This document shows, in pieces, positions 15,844 to 24,530 of a stretch of DNA of 64,000 nt. Position 1 is the stretch's first letter; each line of letters opens with the position of its first letter. A model generated the notes under the pieces. It ran no database searches. It was not told where the DNA came from and worked only from the letters and a program-made list of their open reading frames with translations. A program made the position numbers and the translations under genes. Source of the DNA: Kocuria turfanensis (GTDB taxonomy: Bacteria > Actinomycetota > Actinomycetes > Actinomycetales > Micrococcaceae); assembly GCF_001580365.1 (NCBI RefSeq), contig NZ_CP014480.1, positions 1,179,008-1,243,007 of the forward strand, in the 5' to 3' direction.

Positions 15844-16941
15844 TCAGACGGAGACGGTGGTGACGGGCAGGGAGGAGTCGGCGGCGAAGCCCAGGCCCGA
15901 GGGCTCGCGGCCCTCGGCCACGACCCGGGCCGCGAGGGCCGCGACCATCGCCCCGTTGTCGGTGCACAGGGAGAGCTTCGGGACGACCAGCTCGATCCCG
16001 TGCGCGGCGCAGCGCTCGGCGGTGAGTTCCCGCAGCCGCGAGTTGGCGGCCACTCCCCCGCCCAGCAGCAGCGTGCCGAGCCCCTGCTCGGTGCACGCGA
16101 GCACCGCCTTGCGCGTGACGACGTCGGCCACGGCTTCCTGGAAGGACGCGGCGACGTCCGCGACCGGCACCGCCCGGCCCTCGGCCTCGTGCGCCTCGAC
16201 CACGCGGGCCACCGCTGTCTTGAGCCCGGAGAAGGAGAAGTCGTAGCGGTGCGGGCCGGGCCGCTCGGCCGAGCCCAGGTACTTGCCCGCGGTCAGCCCG
16301 CGCGGGAAGCGGAAGGCCGTGGGGTCCCCGGACCGGGCGGCGGCGTCGATGGCCGGACCGCCCGGGTAGGCCAGCCCCAGGACCCGGGCCACCTTGTCGT
16401 AGGCCTCGCCGGCCGCGTCGTCGATCGTGGCCCCGAGCAGCCGCACGTCCCGGGAGAGGTCGTCGACGGCGAGGATCTCGGTGTGCCCGCCGGAGACCAG
16501 CAGCGCGCCCAGGTCCCGGGGCAGGCCGTCGTCGAAGCCGCCCCGGAAGCCCTCGATCCCCGAGTCCTCCAGCACACCCACGCTGACGTGGGCCACCAGG
16601 TGGTTGACGGCGTACAGCGGCTTGCCGGTGGCCACGGCGAGCGCCTTCGCGGCGGCGACGCCCACCATGAGCGCCCCGGCCAGGCCGGGCCCGGAGGTCA
16701 CGGCCAGGGCGTCGAGCTCGGCCAGGCCCACACCGGCCCGGTCCAGGGCCTCGCGCAGGGTGGGCACGAGGGCGTCGAGGTGGGCCCGGGAGGCGATCTC
16801 GGGGATCACGCCCCCGAACCGGGCGTGCTCGTCCATCGAGGAGGACACGACGTTGGCGAGCAGCGTGCGCCCGCGCACGATCCCGACGCCGGTCTCGTCG
16901 CAGGAGGACTCGATGCCCAGCACCAGCGGTCCGTCGGTCAT
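15844..16941 (-). CDS. tsaD: tRNA N6-adenosine threonylcarbamoyltransferase TsaD
   Basis: 365 residues. Transfers the threonylcarbamoyl group to A37 of ANN-decoding tRNAs (t6A), together with TsaB and Tsa[12 protein letters not shown] marks the ASKHA ATPase fold, and the metal-binding His pair is seen in NHLVAH (about residues 112-117). ATG at 16939-16941 overlaps the rimI stop by 4 nt. Last gene of alr-tsaE-tsaB-rimI-tsaD. In many actinobacteria groES follows directly; here about 7.9 kb of other genes intervene. Confidence 0.97.
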   Translation of the reverse strand: MTDGPLVLGIESSCDETGVGIVRGRTLLANVVSSSMDEHARFGGVIPEIASRAHLDALVPTLREALDRAGVGLAELDALAVTSGPGLAGALMVGVAAAKALAVATGKPLYAVNHLVAHVSVGVLEDSGIEGFRGGFDDGLPRDLGALLVSGGHTEILAVDDLSRDVRLLGATIDDAAGEAYDKVARVLGLAYPGGPAIDAAARSGDPTAFRFPRGLTAGKYLGSAERPGPHRYDFSFSGLKTAVARVVEAHEAEGRAVPVADVAASFQEAVADVVTRKAVLACTEQGLGTLLLGGGVAANSRLRELTAERCAAHGIELVVPKLSLCTDNGAMVAALAARVVAEGREPSGLGFAADSSLPVTTVSV

Positions 16942-17453
16942 CGGTCGTCCTCCGTGGGGTGGGTCGGGGCCGGGGTGCTCGGGGGCTCCGGGGCGGTGAG
17001 GTCCAGGCGCATGATCAGCGCGTCGGTGCCGTCCCGGTAGTAGCGGGGCCGGGTGTGGATGTGCTCGTAGCCGAAGCGGCGGTAGAGCCGCTGGGCGCGG
17101 GGGTTGTCGGCGCGGACCTCGAGCAGCACCTCGGTGGCGCCGAGCTCGCGGGCCTGCCCGTGCAGGGTGCGCAGCAGCGCCGAGCCGATCCCGCGGCCCT
17201 CGTGCTCGGGCAGCACCGCGATGGTCTGGACGTCGCCGACCGGGCGGATGCACATCAGTCCCGCGTAGCCGACGATCCGGTCGTCCTGCTCGGCCACCCA
17301 GTACCAGCACACGGGCTGGGCCAGCTCGGCGGAGAACATCTCCAGCGGCCAGGCGTCGGCCGGGAAGAGGTCCTGCTCCAGGGCGTGCACCACGGGGACG
17401 TCCTGGGCGGTCATCCGGCGCAGGGTCCAGGGCGGCTGCGGGGCGGCGCTCAC
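16938..17453 (-). CDS. rimI: Ribosomal-protein-S18-alanine N-acetyltransferase-like GNAT protein
   Basis: 171 residues, GNAT fold. The acetyl-CoA loop [11 protein letters not shown] is near residue 85, and [13 protein letters not shown] is the conserved C-terminal motif. RimI acetylates the N-terminus of S18 in E. coli; in actinobacteria the tsa-linked form can act on several N-termini. The C-terminal Pro/Thr-rich tail is extra. GTG start overlaps the tsaB stop and the stop overlaps the tsaD start, each by 4 nt. Confidence 0.93.
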   Translation of the reverse strand: MSAAPQPPWTLRRMTAQDVPVVHALEQDLFPADAWPLEMFSAELAQPVCWYWVAEQDDRIVGYAGLMCIRPVGDVQTIAVLPEHEGRGIGSALLRTLHGQARELGATEVLLEVRADNPRAQRLYRRFGYEHIHTRPRYYRDGTDALIMRLDLTAPEPPSTPAPTHPTEDDR

Positions 17454-18127
17454 GCGAGGGCCTTCTTCCGGGGGCCGGGGACCTTCGCGTCGGACTCGCG
17501 CAGGTACAGGGGGGTCGTGTCCGGGCCCGGCTCCTCGCCGCGGGCGCGCAGGCGCAGCGCGGCGAGCCCGAGCGACGCCGCCGAGGGCTGGGCCCCGGCG
17601 AACGCCGGCACGGGCAGCGCCAGCCGCTCCGCCCAGATCCCCGCGCCGCGGCCGTAGGCGGGCAGCGCCGGGAGCTGCTCCGCGGCGGCGACCCCCGGCC
17701 CGGCGACCCGCCGCGGGCCGTCGGGGTCGAGGGCGTAGCGGGCCCAGTAGACCTCCTTGCGGCGGGCGTCGGTGAGCACGAGGAACTCCTCGTGGCCGGC
17801 CGCCCGGGCGTGCTCGGCGGCGTCCTGCGCCAGGGCCTCCAGGCTCATCAGGCCGTGCAGCGGCAGGTCCCAGGCGAAGGCGAGGGCCCGGGCGGTCGCG
17901 ATCCCGGCGCGCAGCCCGGTGAAGGGGCCGGGACCGGTGCCCACGAGCACGCCGTCGAGCCCGGCGCCGGTCAGGCCGTGCCCGTCCAGCAGGTCGCGGA
18001 CGGCGGGGGCCAGCACCTCGGCGTGGGAGCGGGTGTCGGGGCTCACGAAGGAGCCGGCGATCTCACCCGCGCCGGTCACGAGCGCGGCGGAGGCGACGGC
18101 GGAGGAGTCCAGGCACAGGAGAAGCAC
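17450..18127 (-). CDS. tsaB: t6A modification scaffold protein TsaB
   Basis: 225-residue inactive paralogue of TsaD that scaffolds the t6A complex. It starts [16 protein letters not shown] and has [13 protein letters not shown], typical of TsaB, and lacks the metal-binding His pair of TsaD. GTG at 18125-18127 lies only 9 nt after the tsaE stop and has no Shine-Dalgarno. A TAGAAT box 6 nt upstream suggests an additional leaderless start inside the operon. Confidence 0.95.
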   Translation of the reverse strand: MLLLCLDSSAVASAALVTGAGEIAGSFVSPDTRSHAEVLAPAVRDLLDGHGLTGAGLDGVLVGTGPGPFTGLRAGIATARALAFAWDLPLHGLMSLEALAQDAAEHARAAGHEEFLVLTDARRKEVYWARYALDPDGPRRVAGPGVAAAEQLPALPAYGRGAGIWAERLALPVPAFAGAQPSAASLGLAALRLRARGEEPGPDTTPLYLRESDAKVPGPRKKALA

Positions 18128-18133
18128 CCGGCC

Positions 18134-18139
18134 ATTCTA
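18134..18139 (-). promoter_or_regulatory. Possible internal leaderless -10 before tsaB
   Basis: TAGAAT overlaps the tsaE stop codon (TAG at 18137-18139) and ends 6 nt before the tsaB GTG. Same spacing as other leaderless-type starts in this window. Confidence 0.45.
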
Positions 18140-18706
18140 GTGCCCGGGCGCGGGGCTCTCCGCGGGCGGCTCCAGGGACGGGGGGCCGCCCGCCCAGCGC
18201 GGGCCGATCCCGGTCAGCGTGATCCGGCGCGGCTCGGCGTCCTCGTCCTCCTGCCCGTGCTCGTCCACGGTGCCGCCGACGGGCGCGGCGCCCACCGCGC
18301 GCTCCAGCACGATCTCCAGGCGGGAGTCGGCGAGGTGCTCGACCTTCCCGGCCCCCCACTCCACCACGGTGACGGCCGAGTCCACGGTGTCCTCGAGGTC
18401 GATGTCGTCGACCTCCGCCGCGCTGCCCAGCCGGTAGGCGTCGACGTGCACGAGGTCCGGGCCGCCGGGGCGGGACCCGTCCGGGACGTTGGGGTGGCGC
18501 CGCACCAGCACGAACGTGGGCGAGATGATGCCGGGGCGCACCCCCAGCCCCCGGCCCAGCCCCTGGGTGAAGGTCGTCTTGCCCGCGCCGAGCTCGCCCG
18601 TGAGGACCAGCAGGTCCCCGGCGCGCAGCCCGGCGCCGAGCCGCTCGGCCAGGGCCTGGGTCCGCTCCGGGCCGTCCACGGTCAGGCTCAGGGTCCACTC
18701 GCTCAT
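18137..18706 (-). CDS. tsaE: t6A ATPase TsaE
   Basis: 189 residues. P-loop GELGAGKTT at residues 37-45; ISPTFVLVRR and HVDAYRLG are conserved TsaE segments. It supplies ATPase activity for turnover of the TsaB-TsaD complex. The C-terminal ~40 residues are an acidic/Pro-rich extension beyond the usual ~150. ATG at 18706 overlaps the alr stop by 4 nt. Confidence 0.95.
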   Translation of the reverse strand: MSEWTLSLTVDGPERTQALAERLGAGLRAGDLLVLTGELGAGKTTFTQGLGRGLGVRPGIISPTFVLVRRHPNVPDGSRPGGPDLVHVDAYRLGSAAEVDDIDLEDTVDSAVTVVEWGAGKVEHLADSRLEIVLERAVGAAPVGGTVDEHGQEDEDAEPRRITLTGIGPRWAGGPPSLEPPAESPAPGH

Positions 18707-20103
18707 GCCCGCTCCTCCCCATCAGCGGCCGAGCCGTCCACGCGCCCCGGGGTCCCGTCCCCCGCGCTGCGGCGTCCTGGGCCGGTGCGCCCCGGGTCCT
18801 CGTGCTCCGGGTCCGCCGGGCGGTCCACGTGCACCCGCGGCACACGGGGCGAGACGCGGGTGACGATCTCGTAGTTGATGGTGCCGGCGGCGTCCGCCCA
18901 GGCCGACGCGGAGGGGTCGTCCCCCGCCCCGAACAGGACGGCCTCCGCGCCCAGCAGCCCGTGCTCGGGCGCGGACAGGCCGGGGGCGCCCAGGTCCACC
19001 ACGAGCTGGTCCATCGCGATCCGCCCGACCTCCGGATAGGTGCGCCCCTGGATGCGCACCGGCCCGCCGGTCCCGGAGCGCGGCACGCCGTCGGCGTAGC
19101 CCAGCGGGATCAGCGCGAGGGTGGTGGGCCGCTCGGTCACGTAGCCCAGCCCGTAGGAGACGCCCTGCCCGGCGGGGACCTCCTTGACCGCGCTGACGGT
19201 GCTGCGCAGGGTCATGGCCGGCACCAGGCCGAGCTGCCGCGGAGTGCGGTCGGGGAACGGGGAGAGCCCGTACAGGCAGACGCCCACGCGGACCATGTCC
19301 AGGAGCATGTCCTCCGGGCGTTCCAGGCCGGCGGCCTGGAACAGGCCCGGGGAGTTCGCGGCGTGCCGCAGCGCGGGCCGCAGCCCGGCGGCGCGCGCCG
19401 TGTCCACGGCCGCGCGGAAGCGCTCGAGCTGCTCCCGGGTCTCGGGCCGGGAGGGCTCGTCGGCCACGGCCAGGTGGGTGAACACGCCGGTGACCCGCAC
19501 GAGACCCTGGGCCTCGGCCTGCGCGGCGCGGCGCACGAGCTCGGGCCACCGTTCGGCCGTCGCGCCGTTGCGGCCCAGCCCGGTGTCGATCTTGAGGTGG
19601 ATCCGCGCCGGCCGGCCGAGCGCCCGCGCGGCCTCGGCGACCGGGCCGAGCTCCCACCCGCTGACGCCGAGCTCGACGTCCTGGGCGAGGGCGGCGCGGA
19701 AGTCCGTGTCCACGGTGTGCAGCCACGCGAGCACCGGGGCGGTGATCCCCGCCGCGCGCAGGGTGAGGGCCTCGGCGACGTGGGCGACGCCCAGGGCGTG
19801 CGCGCCCGCCTCCAGGGCGGCGCGGGCCACGGGCACGGCCCCGTGGCCGTAGGCGTCCGCCTTGACCACGGCCATCAGCCGCGCGGGGCCGGCCAGGTCC
19901 CGGATCCGGCGCACGTTGGCGCGGACCGCGGCGAGATCGACCACGGCGCTGCGCTCGGGCCGGACGCCGCCGGAGAGCTCCCCGGAGACGTGTCCGGAGA
20001 AGGTCCCGGAGAAGGTCCCGGGGAGGTCACCGGAGGGGACGCCGGGGGTGGCGGCGCCGGGCGGAGGGAACGGGACGGGCTCAGCACGGTTCACGGGTCC
20101 CAT
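18703..20103 (-). CDS. alr: Alanine racemase
   Basis: 466 residues; interconverts L- and D-alanine with PLP to feed peptidoglycan. The PLP lysine is in VVKADAYGHG (about residue 84) and the catalytic Tyr in GVSYGLGYVT. The first ~45 residues are a Pro/Ser/Gly-rich extension with repeated FSGTFSG-like units, and the last ~35 are a charged tail; both exceed the usual ~370-residue core. ATG at 20101-20103 is the longest choice; GTG at 20092-20094 is possible. First gene of the alr-tsaE-tsaB-rimI-tsaD operon. Confidence 0.93.
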   Translation of the reverse strand: MGPVNRAEPVPFPPPGAATPGVPSGDLPGTFSGTFSGHVSGELSGGVRPERSAVVDLAAVRANVRRIRDLAGPARLMAVVKADAYGHGAVPVARAALEAGAHALGVAHVAEALTLRAAGITAPVLAWLHTVDTDFRAALAQDVELGVSGWELGPVAEAARALGRPARIHLKIDTGLGRNGATAERWPELVRRAAQAEAQGLVRVTGVFTHLAVADEPSRPETREQLERFRAAVDTARAAGLRPALRHAANSPGLFQAAGLERPEDMLLDMVRVGVCLYGLSPFPDRTPRQLGLVPAMTLRSTVSAVKEVPAGQGVSYGLGYVTERPTTLALIPLGYADGVPRSGTGGPVRIQGRTYPEVGRIAMDQLVVDLGAPGLSAPEHGLLGAEAVLFGAGDDPSASAWADAAGTINYEIVTRVSPRVPRVHVDRPADPEHEDPGRTGPGRRSAGDGTPGRVDGSAADGEERA

Positions 20104-20131
20104 TCTCGCACCCGGCCGACCGCGTCCCGGC

Positions 20132-20398
20132 TCAGAGCCGGGAGGCGTCCACGACGACGTCCACGCTCACCACGTCCCCGTCGTCCTTGTCCCCGCGCAC
20201 GCGCGCCGGCACGGCGAGCAGCCACCCGGCCCGGGAGTCCCGCCAGACGCTGGTGGACCACGTCGTGCCGTCGACCGTGGCCGTCACCGGGACCCGGCCG
20301 AAGGGACCGCGCACGTCGGGGGCGTGCTCCTCCGGCACCGGCGCGAACACCCACGCGCCGGGGCCCGGGTACCGCCGCAGGACCGCTCGGAAGGCCAT
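20132..20398 (-). CDS. Small DUF1905-like protein
   Basis: 88 residues: MAFRAVLRRYPGPGAWVFAPVP followed by a beta-rich segment ending in VVSVDVVVD. The layout (short all-beta protein with G-A-W-x-F near the start) fits DUF1905 proteins of unknown function. Divergent from mshA: the two start codons are 64 bp apart, and both have leaderless-type -10 boxes. It precedes alr by 28 nt, so alr may be read through from the same promoter. Confidence 0.75.
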   Translation of the reverse strand: MAFRAVLRRYPGPGAWVFAPVPEEHAPDVRGPFGRVPVTATVDGTTWSTSVWRDSRAGWLLAVPARVRGDKDDGDVVSVDVVVDASRL

Positions 20399-20404
20399 GG
20401 CCGG

Positions 20405-20410
20405 AGGGTA
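20405..20410 (-). promoter_or_regulatory. Leaderless-type -10 of the DUF1905 gene
   Basis: TACCCT on the minus strand, 6 nt before the ATG at 20398. Confidence 0.55.
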
Positions 20411-20450
20411 CCAGCGGGCGCCGACACGGGGCGGGGTCCGGGCCGGGGAC

Positions 20451-20456
20451 TACAGT
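20451..20456 (+). promoter_or_regulatory. Leaderless-type -10 of mshA
   Basis: TACAGT, 6 nt before the mshA GTG at 20463, with no ribosome-binding site between them. Confidence 0.6.
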
Positions 20457-20462
20457 GGAGCC

Positions 20463-21749
20463 GTGTCCGACGCTCCGCTGCACGTCCTGCTGATCAGCCT
20501 GCACACCAGTCCCCTCGAGCAACCGGGGTCCGGTGACGCGGGCGGGATGAACGTCTACGTGCACCAGCTCGCCGGGGCGCTGGTGGACGCGGGGCACACG
20601 GTGGACATGGCCACCCTGGACCGGGACCCCGGCGCGCCGCGCACCGCGGGGATGCGGGCGTCCCGCATCCGCGAGGGCCTGCGGCTGCTCACGGTCTCGC
20701 TGCCCGGGGCGGCCGGCGCCGCGAAGGAGGACCTCCCGGGACTGACCGGCGCCTTCGCCGAGGTGCTCCGCGCCGAGGCCTCCCGCCCGGACGTGGTGCA
20801 CGCCCACTACTGGCTCTCCGGGGCCGTGGGCCGGGAGCTCGCCGACGACTGGCGCGTGCCCCTGGTGCTCACCCTGCACACCACGGCCCTGGGCAAGAAC
20901 CTGCGGACCCGGGCCGACGAGGGGCTGGAGCCCGCCGCCCGTGCCGAGGCGGAGGCCGAGCTGATCGCACGGGCCGAGGCCACCGTGGTCAACACCCGCA
21001 CCGAGGCCCTGCAGATGGTCGAGCTCTACGACGCCGATCCGGCGCGGCTGACCGTGATCATGCCCGGCGTCGACCTCTCCGCCTTCTCCCCGCCGGAGCC
21101 CGGCGGGAACCGCCGGGCCGGGCCCCGGCCCGGCTCCCCGGGCCGCCCGCTGCGGGTGCTCTTCGCCGGCCGGCTGCAGGCCCTCAAGGGCCCGCACGTG
21201 CTGGTGGACGCGCTCGCCCGGATCCGCGCGGACGCCCCCGGGGTGCCGGTCGAGCTCGAGATCGTGGGCGTGGGCACCCGCCGGTTCACGGCCGGGCTGC
21301 AGCAGCAGGTGCGCGAGCTGGGGCTGGAGGACGCGGTGGGCTTCGGCCCCGCCCTGCCGGCCCCGCAGCTGGCGGAGCGGATGCGCCGCGCCGACGTGGT
21401 GGCCGTGCCCTCCTCCTCCGAGACGTTCGGCCTCGTGGCGCTGGAGGCCCAGGCCTGCGGCACCCCGGTGCTCGCCACGGACGTGGACGGGCTGCGCACC
21501 GCCGTGCTCGACGGGGTCACCGGGCGGCTGGTCGCGGACCGCGACCCCGCGTCGTGGGCGCACGCCCTCCTCGGGCTCGGTCGCGACCCGGAGGCCCTGG
21601 CGCGCATGGGCGCCGCGGCGGCCCGCCGCGCCCGGGAGCACTCCTGGGAGCGCACCGCCCTGGCCACGGCCGAGGTCTACGCCCGGGTCCGGGACCGCGT
21701 GCGGGTACGCCACGGTAGCCGGTGGTGCGTGAATACACTCGAACGGTGA
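20463..21749 (+). CDS. mshA: D-inositol-3-phosphate glycosyltransferase MshA
   Basis: 428-residue GT-B (GT4) enzyme. It transfers GlcNAc from UDP-GlcNAc to inositol phosphate, the first committed step of mycothiol. HTSPLEQPGSGDAGGMNVYV near the N-terminus is the MshA hallmark that binds inositol phosphate; SSSETFGLVALEAQACGTPV holds the nucleotide-sugar Glu residues. GTG at 20463 is chosen by homology of the N-terminus and by the TACAGT box 6 nt upstream. Its stop overlaps the next gene by 4 nt. ino1, which makes the acceptor, is 0.9 kb away, and glmS/glmM for the donor are in the window. Confidence 0.95.
   Translation: MSDAPLHVLLISLHTSPLEQPGSGDAGGMNVYVHQLAGALVDAGHTVDMATLDRDPGAPRTAGMRASRIREGLRLLTVSLPGAAGAAKEDLPGLTGAFAEVLRAEASRPDVVHAHYWLSGAVGRELADDWRVPLVLTLHTTALGKNLRTRADEGLEPAARAEAEAELIARAEATVVNTRTEALQMVELYDADPARLTVIMPGVDLSAFSPPEPGGNRRAGPRPGSPGRPLRVLFAGRLQALKGPHVLVDALARIRADAPGVPVELEIVGVGTRRFTAGLQQQVRELGLEDAVGFGPALPAPQLAERMRRADVVAVPSSSETFGLVALEAQACGTPVLATDVDGLRTAVLDGVTGRLVADRDPASWAHALLGLGRDPEALARMGAAAARRAREHSWERTALATAEVYARVRDRVRVRHGSRWCVNTLER
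21734..21739 (+). promoter_or_regulatory. Leaderless-type -10 inside the 3' end of mshA
   Basis: TACACT, 6 nt before GTG at 21746. It would give the downstream phosphatase-like gene its own leaderless transcript besides read-through from mshA. Confidence 0.5.
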
Positions 21750-22534
21750 CGACTTCGTTCCTTCCCCCCGCCGACCTCGCCCGCCACCTCGACCGCCACC
21801 GTCTCACCGGAGCGGTGGCCACCCCCCGGGAGGCGAACCTGCGCAACATCCAGGGGTTCCTCGACGGCGACCAGCACCAGCACATGGGCGTGGTCCGCAC
21901 CCGGGACTGGACCTACGACGAGGTGTTCGCGCTCATGCGCGACCGGGTCGGCATCTCGCCCGACCGCTCCCACGTGGAGGGCCAGGACACGATCTCCGCC
22001 GAGCTCGCCGTCGCCGCGCTGGAGCGCTACGCGCGCGTGCTCGGGGAGGTGGTCGCCGCCGGCGGGCGCGTGCTCTTCGCCACGGGCCACCCGGCCGGGC
22101 TGTTCCCCGTCTACGCGCAGCTGGCGCGCGTGGCCCGCCGCGCGGGCGCCCACGTCGTCCGGGTCCCGGACGGCTTCGCCTTCGAGGACGGCGACGTGCG
22201 CCAGATCGAGCACGTGGTGATGGTCGAGCAGTACGGGGGCCTGCGGCACACCCACTTCCCCGGGCCGATGTCCCTGGCCCTGGAGAAGCTGCGCCGCGAC
22301 GGGCAGAACCCGCCGGACCTCGTGGTCGCCGACCACGGCCTCGCCGGGGCGGCCGGCTCGCGCGGGCTGCGGACGATCGCGATCGCCGACTGCAACGACC
22401 CCGGGGTGTTCGTCGCCGAGGCGCAGGGCCAGGTGGAGGTCGCCGTCCCGCTCGACGACAATCTGCCGCCGCGTCTCTACGACCCCGTCACCGCGTTCGT
22501 GCTGCGCCGCGCCGGCCTCGAGGACTACGTGTAG
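21746..22534 (+). CDS. Phosphatase-like protein coupled to mshA
   Basis: 262 residues, no signal peptide or membrane segment. It looks like the actinobacterial family usually labelled simply phosphatase; I recognise it by overall pattern, not by a proven motif. Likely active-site patches: FLDGDQHQHMG (about 40-50), ATGHPAGLFPVY (about 112-123), VADHGLAGAAG (about 195-205), IADCNDPGV (about 213-221) and DDNLPPRLY (about 237-245), rich in Asp, His and Asn. GTG at 21746 overlaps the mshA stop by 4 nt, so it is co-translated with MshA. MshA makes a phosphorylated product that must lose phosphate before MshB acts; this gene is well placed for that step. Function is inferred only. Confidence 0.7.
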   Translation: MTTSFLPPADLARHLDRHRLTGAVATPREANLRNIQGFLDGDQHQHMGVVRTRDWTYDEVFALMRDRVGISPDRSHVEGQDTISAELAVAALERYARVLGEVVAAGGRVLFATGHPAGLFPVYAQLARVARRAGAHVVRVPDGFAFEDGDVRQIEHVVMVEQYGGLRHTHFPGPMSLALEKLRRDGQNPPDLVVADHGLAGAAGSRGLRTIAIADCNDPGVFVAEAQGQVEVAVPLDDNLPPRLYDPVTAFVLRRAGLEDYV

Positions 22535-22551
22535 GCCCCGCCGGGCACGGC

Positions 22552-22584
22552 AGGAGCCCCGCACCGGGCCGGTGCGGGGCTCCT
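22552..22584. terminator. Bidirectional terminator between the mshA operon and ino1
   Basis: Long near-perfect GC-rich hairpin (AGGAGCCCCGCACC pairs with GGTGCGGGGCTCCT) between two converging stop codons, serving both strands. Confidence 0.8.
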
Positions 22585-22603
22585 GGGCCCGGAGGGGCGG
22601 CGC

Positions 22604-23689
22604 TCAGCGTTCGAGGTCGCCGCGGATGAAGGCCTCCAGGTTCGCCCGGGCGGTGTCGTCGGCCTGCTGCTCGGGCGGGGACTTCATGAAGTACGCCGCC
22701 GCCGAGGTCAGCGGCCCGCCGATCCCGCGGTCCAGGCCGATCTTCGCCGCCCGGATCGCGTCGATGATCACCCCGGCCGAGTTCGGGGAGTCCCACACCT
22801 CCAGCTTGTACTCCAAGGAGATCGGGGCGTTGCCGAAGCCGTGGCCCTCCAGCCGCACGAAGGCGAACTTGCGGTCATCCAGCCACGGCACGTGGTCGGA
22901 GGGGCCGATGTGCACGTCCTGGGTGCCGAACTCCCGCACCACGTTGGAGGTCACCGCCTGGGTCTTGGAGATCTTCTTGGACTCCAGCCGGGTGCGCTCG
23001 AGCATGTTCATGAAGTCCATGTTCCCGCCCACGTTGAGCTGATAGGTCCGGTCCAGCACGTAGCCGCGGTCCTCGAAGAGCTTGGCCAGCACCCGGTGGG
23101 TGATCGTCGCCCCGATCTGGGACTTGATGTCGTCCCCCACGATCGGCACCCCCGCGGCCGTGAACTTCTCCGCCCACTCCTCGGTGGAGGCGATGAACAC
23201 CGGCAGGGCGTTGACGAAGGCCACCCCCGCGTCCAGGGCGGCCTGGGCGTAGAACCGGTCGGCGGCCTCGGAGCCCACCGGCAGATAGGACACCAGCACG
23301 TCCACCTGCGCCTCCCGCAGCGCCTGCGCGACGTCCACCGGCTCGGCGTCCGACTCCTGGACCATCTCCCGGTAGTAGGCCCCCAGCCCGTCCAGGGTCG
23401 GCCCGCGCTGGACGGTCACCCCGGTGTGCGGGACCGGGGCGAAGACCATGGTGTTGTTCTGCCCGGCGGTGATCGCCTCGCACAGATCGACCCCGACCTT
23501 GGCGGCGTCGACGTCGAAGGCGGCCACGAACTGCACGTCGGAGACGTGGTAGTCGCCGAAGACCACGTGCATCAGCCCGGGCACGGTCTGCCCCGGGTCG
23601 GCGTCGGCGTAGAAGTGCACGCCCTGGATCAGGGACGAGGCGCAGTTGCCGACACCGGCCACGGCCACTCGGATCGGATGGTGGGACAC
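22604..23689 (-). CDS. ino1: Inositol-3-phosphate synthase
   Basis: 361-residue actinobacterial-type myo-inositol-phosphate synthase. It converts glucose-6-phosphate to inositol-3-phosphate with NAD+, for phosphatidylinositol and mycothiol. The NAD-binding [13 protein letters not shown] opens the protein; [15 protein letters not shown] and [13 protein letters not shown] are the conserved active-site segments. GTG at 23687-23689 follows GAAGGAGAA. Its product is the MshA acceptor, and mshA lies nearby in opposite orientation. Confidence 0.96.
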   Translation of the reverse strand: MSHHPIRVAVAGVGNCASSLIQGVHFYADADPGQTVPGLMHVVFGDYHVSDVQFVAAFDVDAAKVGVDLCEAITAGQNNTMVFAPVPHTGVTVQRGPTLDGLGAYYREMVQESDAEPVDVAQALREAQVDVLVSYLPVGSEAADRFYAQAALDAGVAFVNALPVFIASTEEWAEKFTAAGVPIVGDDIKSQIGATITHRVLAKLFEDRGYVLDRTYQLNVGGNMDFMNMLERTRLESKKISKTQAVTSNVVREFGTQDVHIGPSDHVPWLDDRKFAFVRLEGHGFGNAPISLEYKLEVWDSPNSAGVIIDAIRAAKIGLDRGIGGPLTSAAAYFMKSPPEQQADDTARANLEAFIRGDLER

Positions 23690-23792
23690 GATTCTCCTTC
23701 GTCGTGGAACGTCCGCCCCCCGCCCGGCGGCTCAGGCCGCAGCGACGTCGTCGACGGCGTCCGGGTGCAGCGGGGAGGACTCAAACCCCCCA

Positions 23793-23798
23793 AGTCTA
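23793..23798 (-). promoter_or_regulatory. Possible -10 of ino1
   Basis: TAGACT on the minus strand gives a leader of roughly 95 nt before the ino1 start. No clear -35. Nothing in the leader could be assigned to a known riboswitch. Confidence 0.4.
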
Positions 23799-23810
23799 GA
23801 CCCCGCCACG

Positions 23811-23846
23811 GGGAACGGCCCGCCCCCGGAGGGACGGGCCGTTCCC
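23811..23846 (-). terminator. Hairpin after the 23863 membrane protein gene
   Basis: Perfect 12-bp stem, GGGAACGGCCCG (23811-23822) with its complement at 23835-23846, 16 nt past the stop codon and before the ino1 promoter. Confidence 0.7.
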
Positions 23847-23862
23847 GCGGGCGGGCCGTCGG

Positions 23863-24402
23863 TCAGCGCAGCCAGCCCTGGAGCACGTTGCGCGGCCGCT
23901 GCATCTCGCCGTGCTTGGCCCCGAGGACCACCACGGTCCCCGACAGGGCGGGGATCACCCACTGGAGCACCTTCAGCTGCTTCTGGGCGGAGGCCAGCTC
24001 CGGGGAGGCGTCCGGGCGGGGCTCGGTGGCGCCCTGCGCGCCCTCGTCCGAGAGCTTCTCGATCTTCTTGCCGAGCACGCGGGAGTAGGCCGTGACGCCG
24101 GCGCCCACGACGGTGATCAGGGCCTTGGAGACCGTCGCCCCGCCGACCCCCTCCTGGGTGGTCAGCCGGCCCTTGTTCTGGGCGATGAGGGCCGCGCCGG
24201 CGACGCCGTGGGCGACCAGTGCCGCCGCCTGGAGAGGGGCCCACTTCTTCCACCCCAGGTTGGACAGGCGGGTGCGCTCCCGCGGGTCCTGGGCGGCCGC
24301 GGCCGCCCCGTTGAGCCCGACGGCGCCCATGAGGGAGCCGCCGAACCATGCCGCCGCGGTGAGGTCGTGGATCGAGCGGGTCAGGTACTCGTTGTCGGAC
24401 AT
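23863..24402 (-). CDS. Small membrane protein of unknown function
   Basis: 179 residues with hydrophobic stretches near residues 18-40 (LTAAAWFGGSLMGAVGLNG), 60-78, 93-110 and 145-160, so probably three or four membrane helices. A charged stretch rich in Lys, Glu and Asp lies near 115-140. No family recognised. ATG at 24402 has AGGAAGAG upstream; an in-frame extension of 19 residues is less likely. It stands alone between two hairpins, with an AT-rich imperfect inverted repeat at 24457-24480 upstream. Confidence 0.7.
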   Translation of the reverse strand: MSDNEYLTRSIHDLTAAAWFGGSLMGAVGLNGAAAAAQDPRERTRLSNLGWKKWAPLQAAALVAHGVAGAALIAQNKGRLTTQEGVGGATVSKALITVVGAGVTAYSRVLGKKIEKLSDEGAQGATEPRPDASPELASAQKQLKVLQWVIPALSGTVVVLGAKHGEMQRPRNVLQGWLR

Positions 24403-24501
24403 CGCACTGCTCTTCCTGTTGACGGGCTCAGAGCGACCGCGGAGCGGACGCTCCAGCAATAAGGATGCTTAGTTCCTATCCTCGGCCGGTGCGGGAGGGA
24501 A

Positions 24502-24530
24502 CCCCTGGCGGCGTGTGACCGCCGACGGGG
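24502..24530 (-). terminator. Possible terminator after the LysE-type gene
   Basis: Imperfect hairpin CCCC-T-GGCGG...CCGCC-GAC-GGGG just past the stop at 24538. Mismatches keep confidence low. Confidence 0.35.

Noticed and set aside
23690..23810. Inositol- or sugar-sensing riboswitch in the ino1 leader
   Set aside because: The ~95-nt leader has no recognisable conserved structure, and no supporting motif was found by eye.
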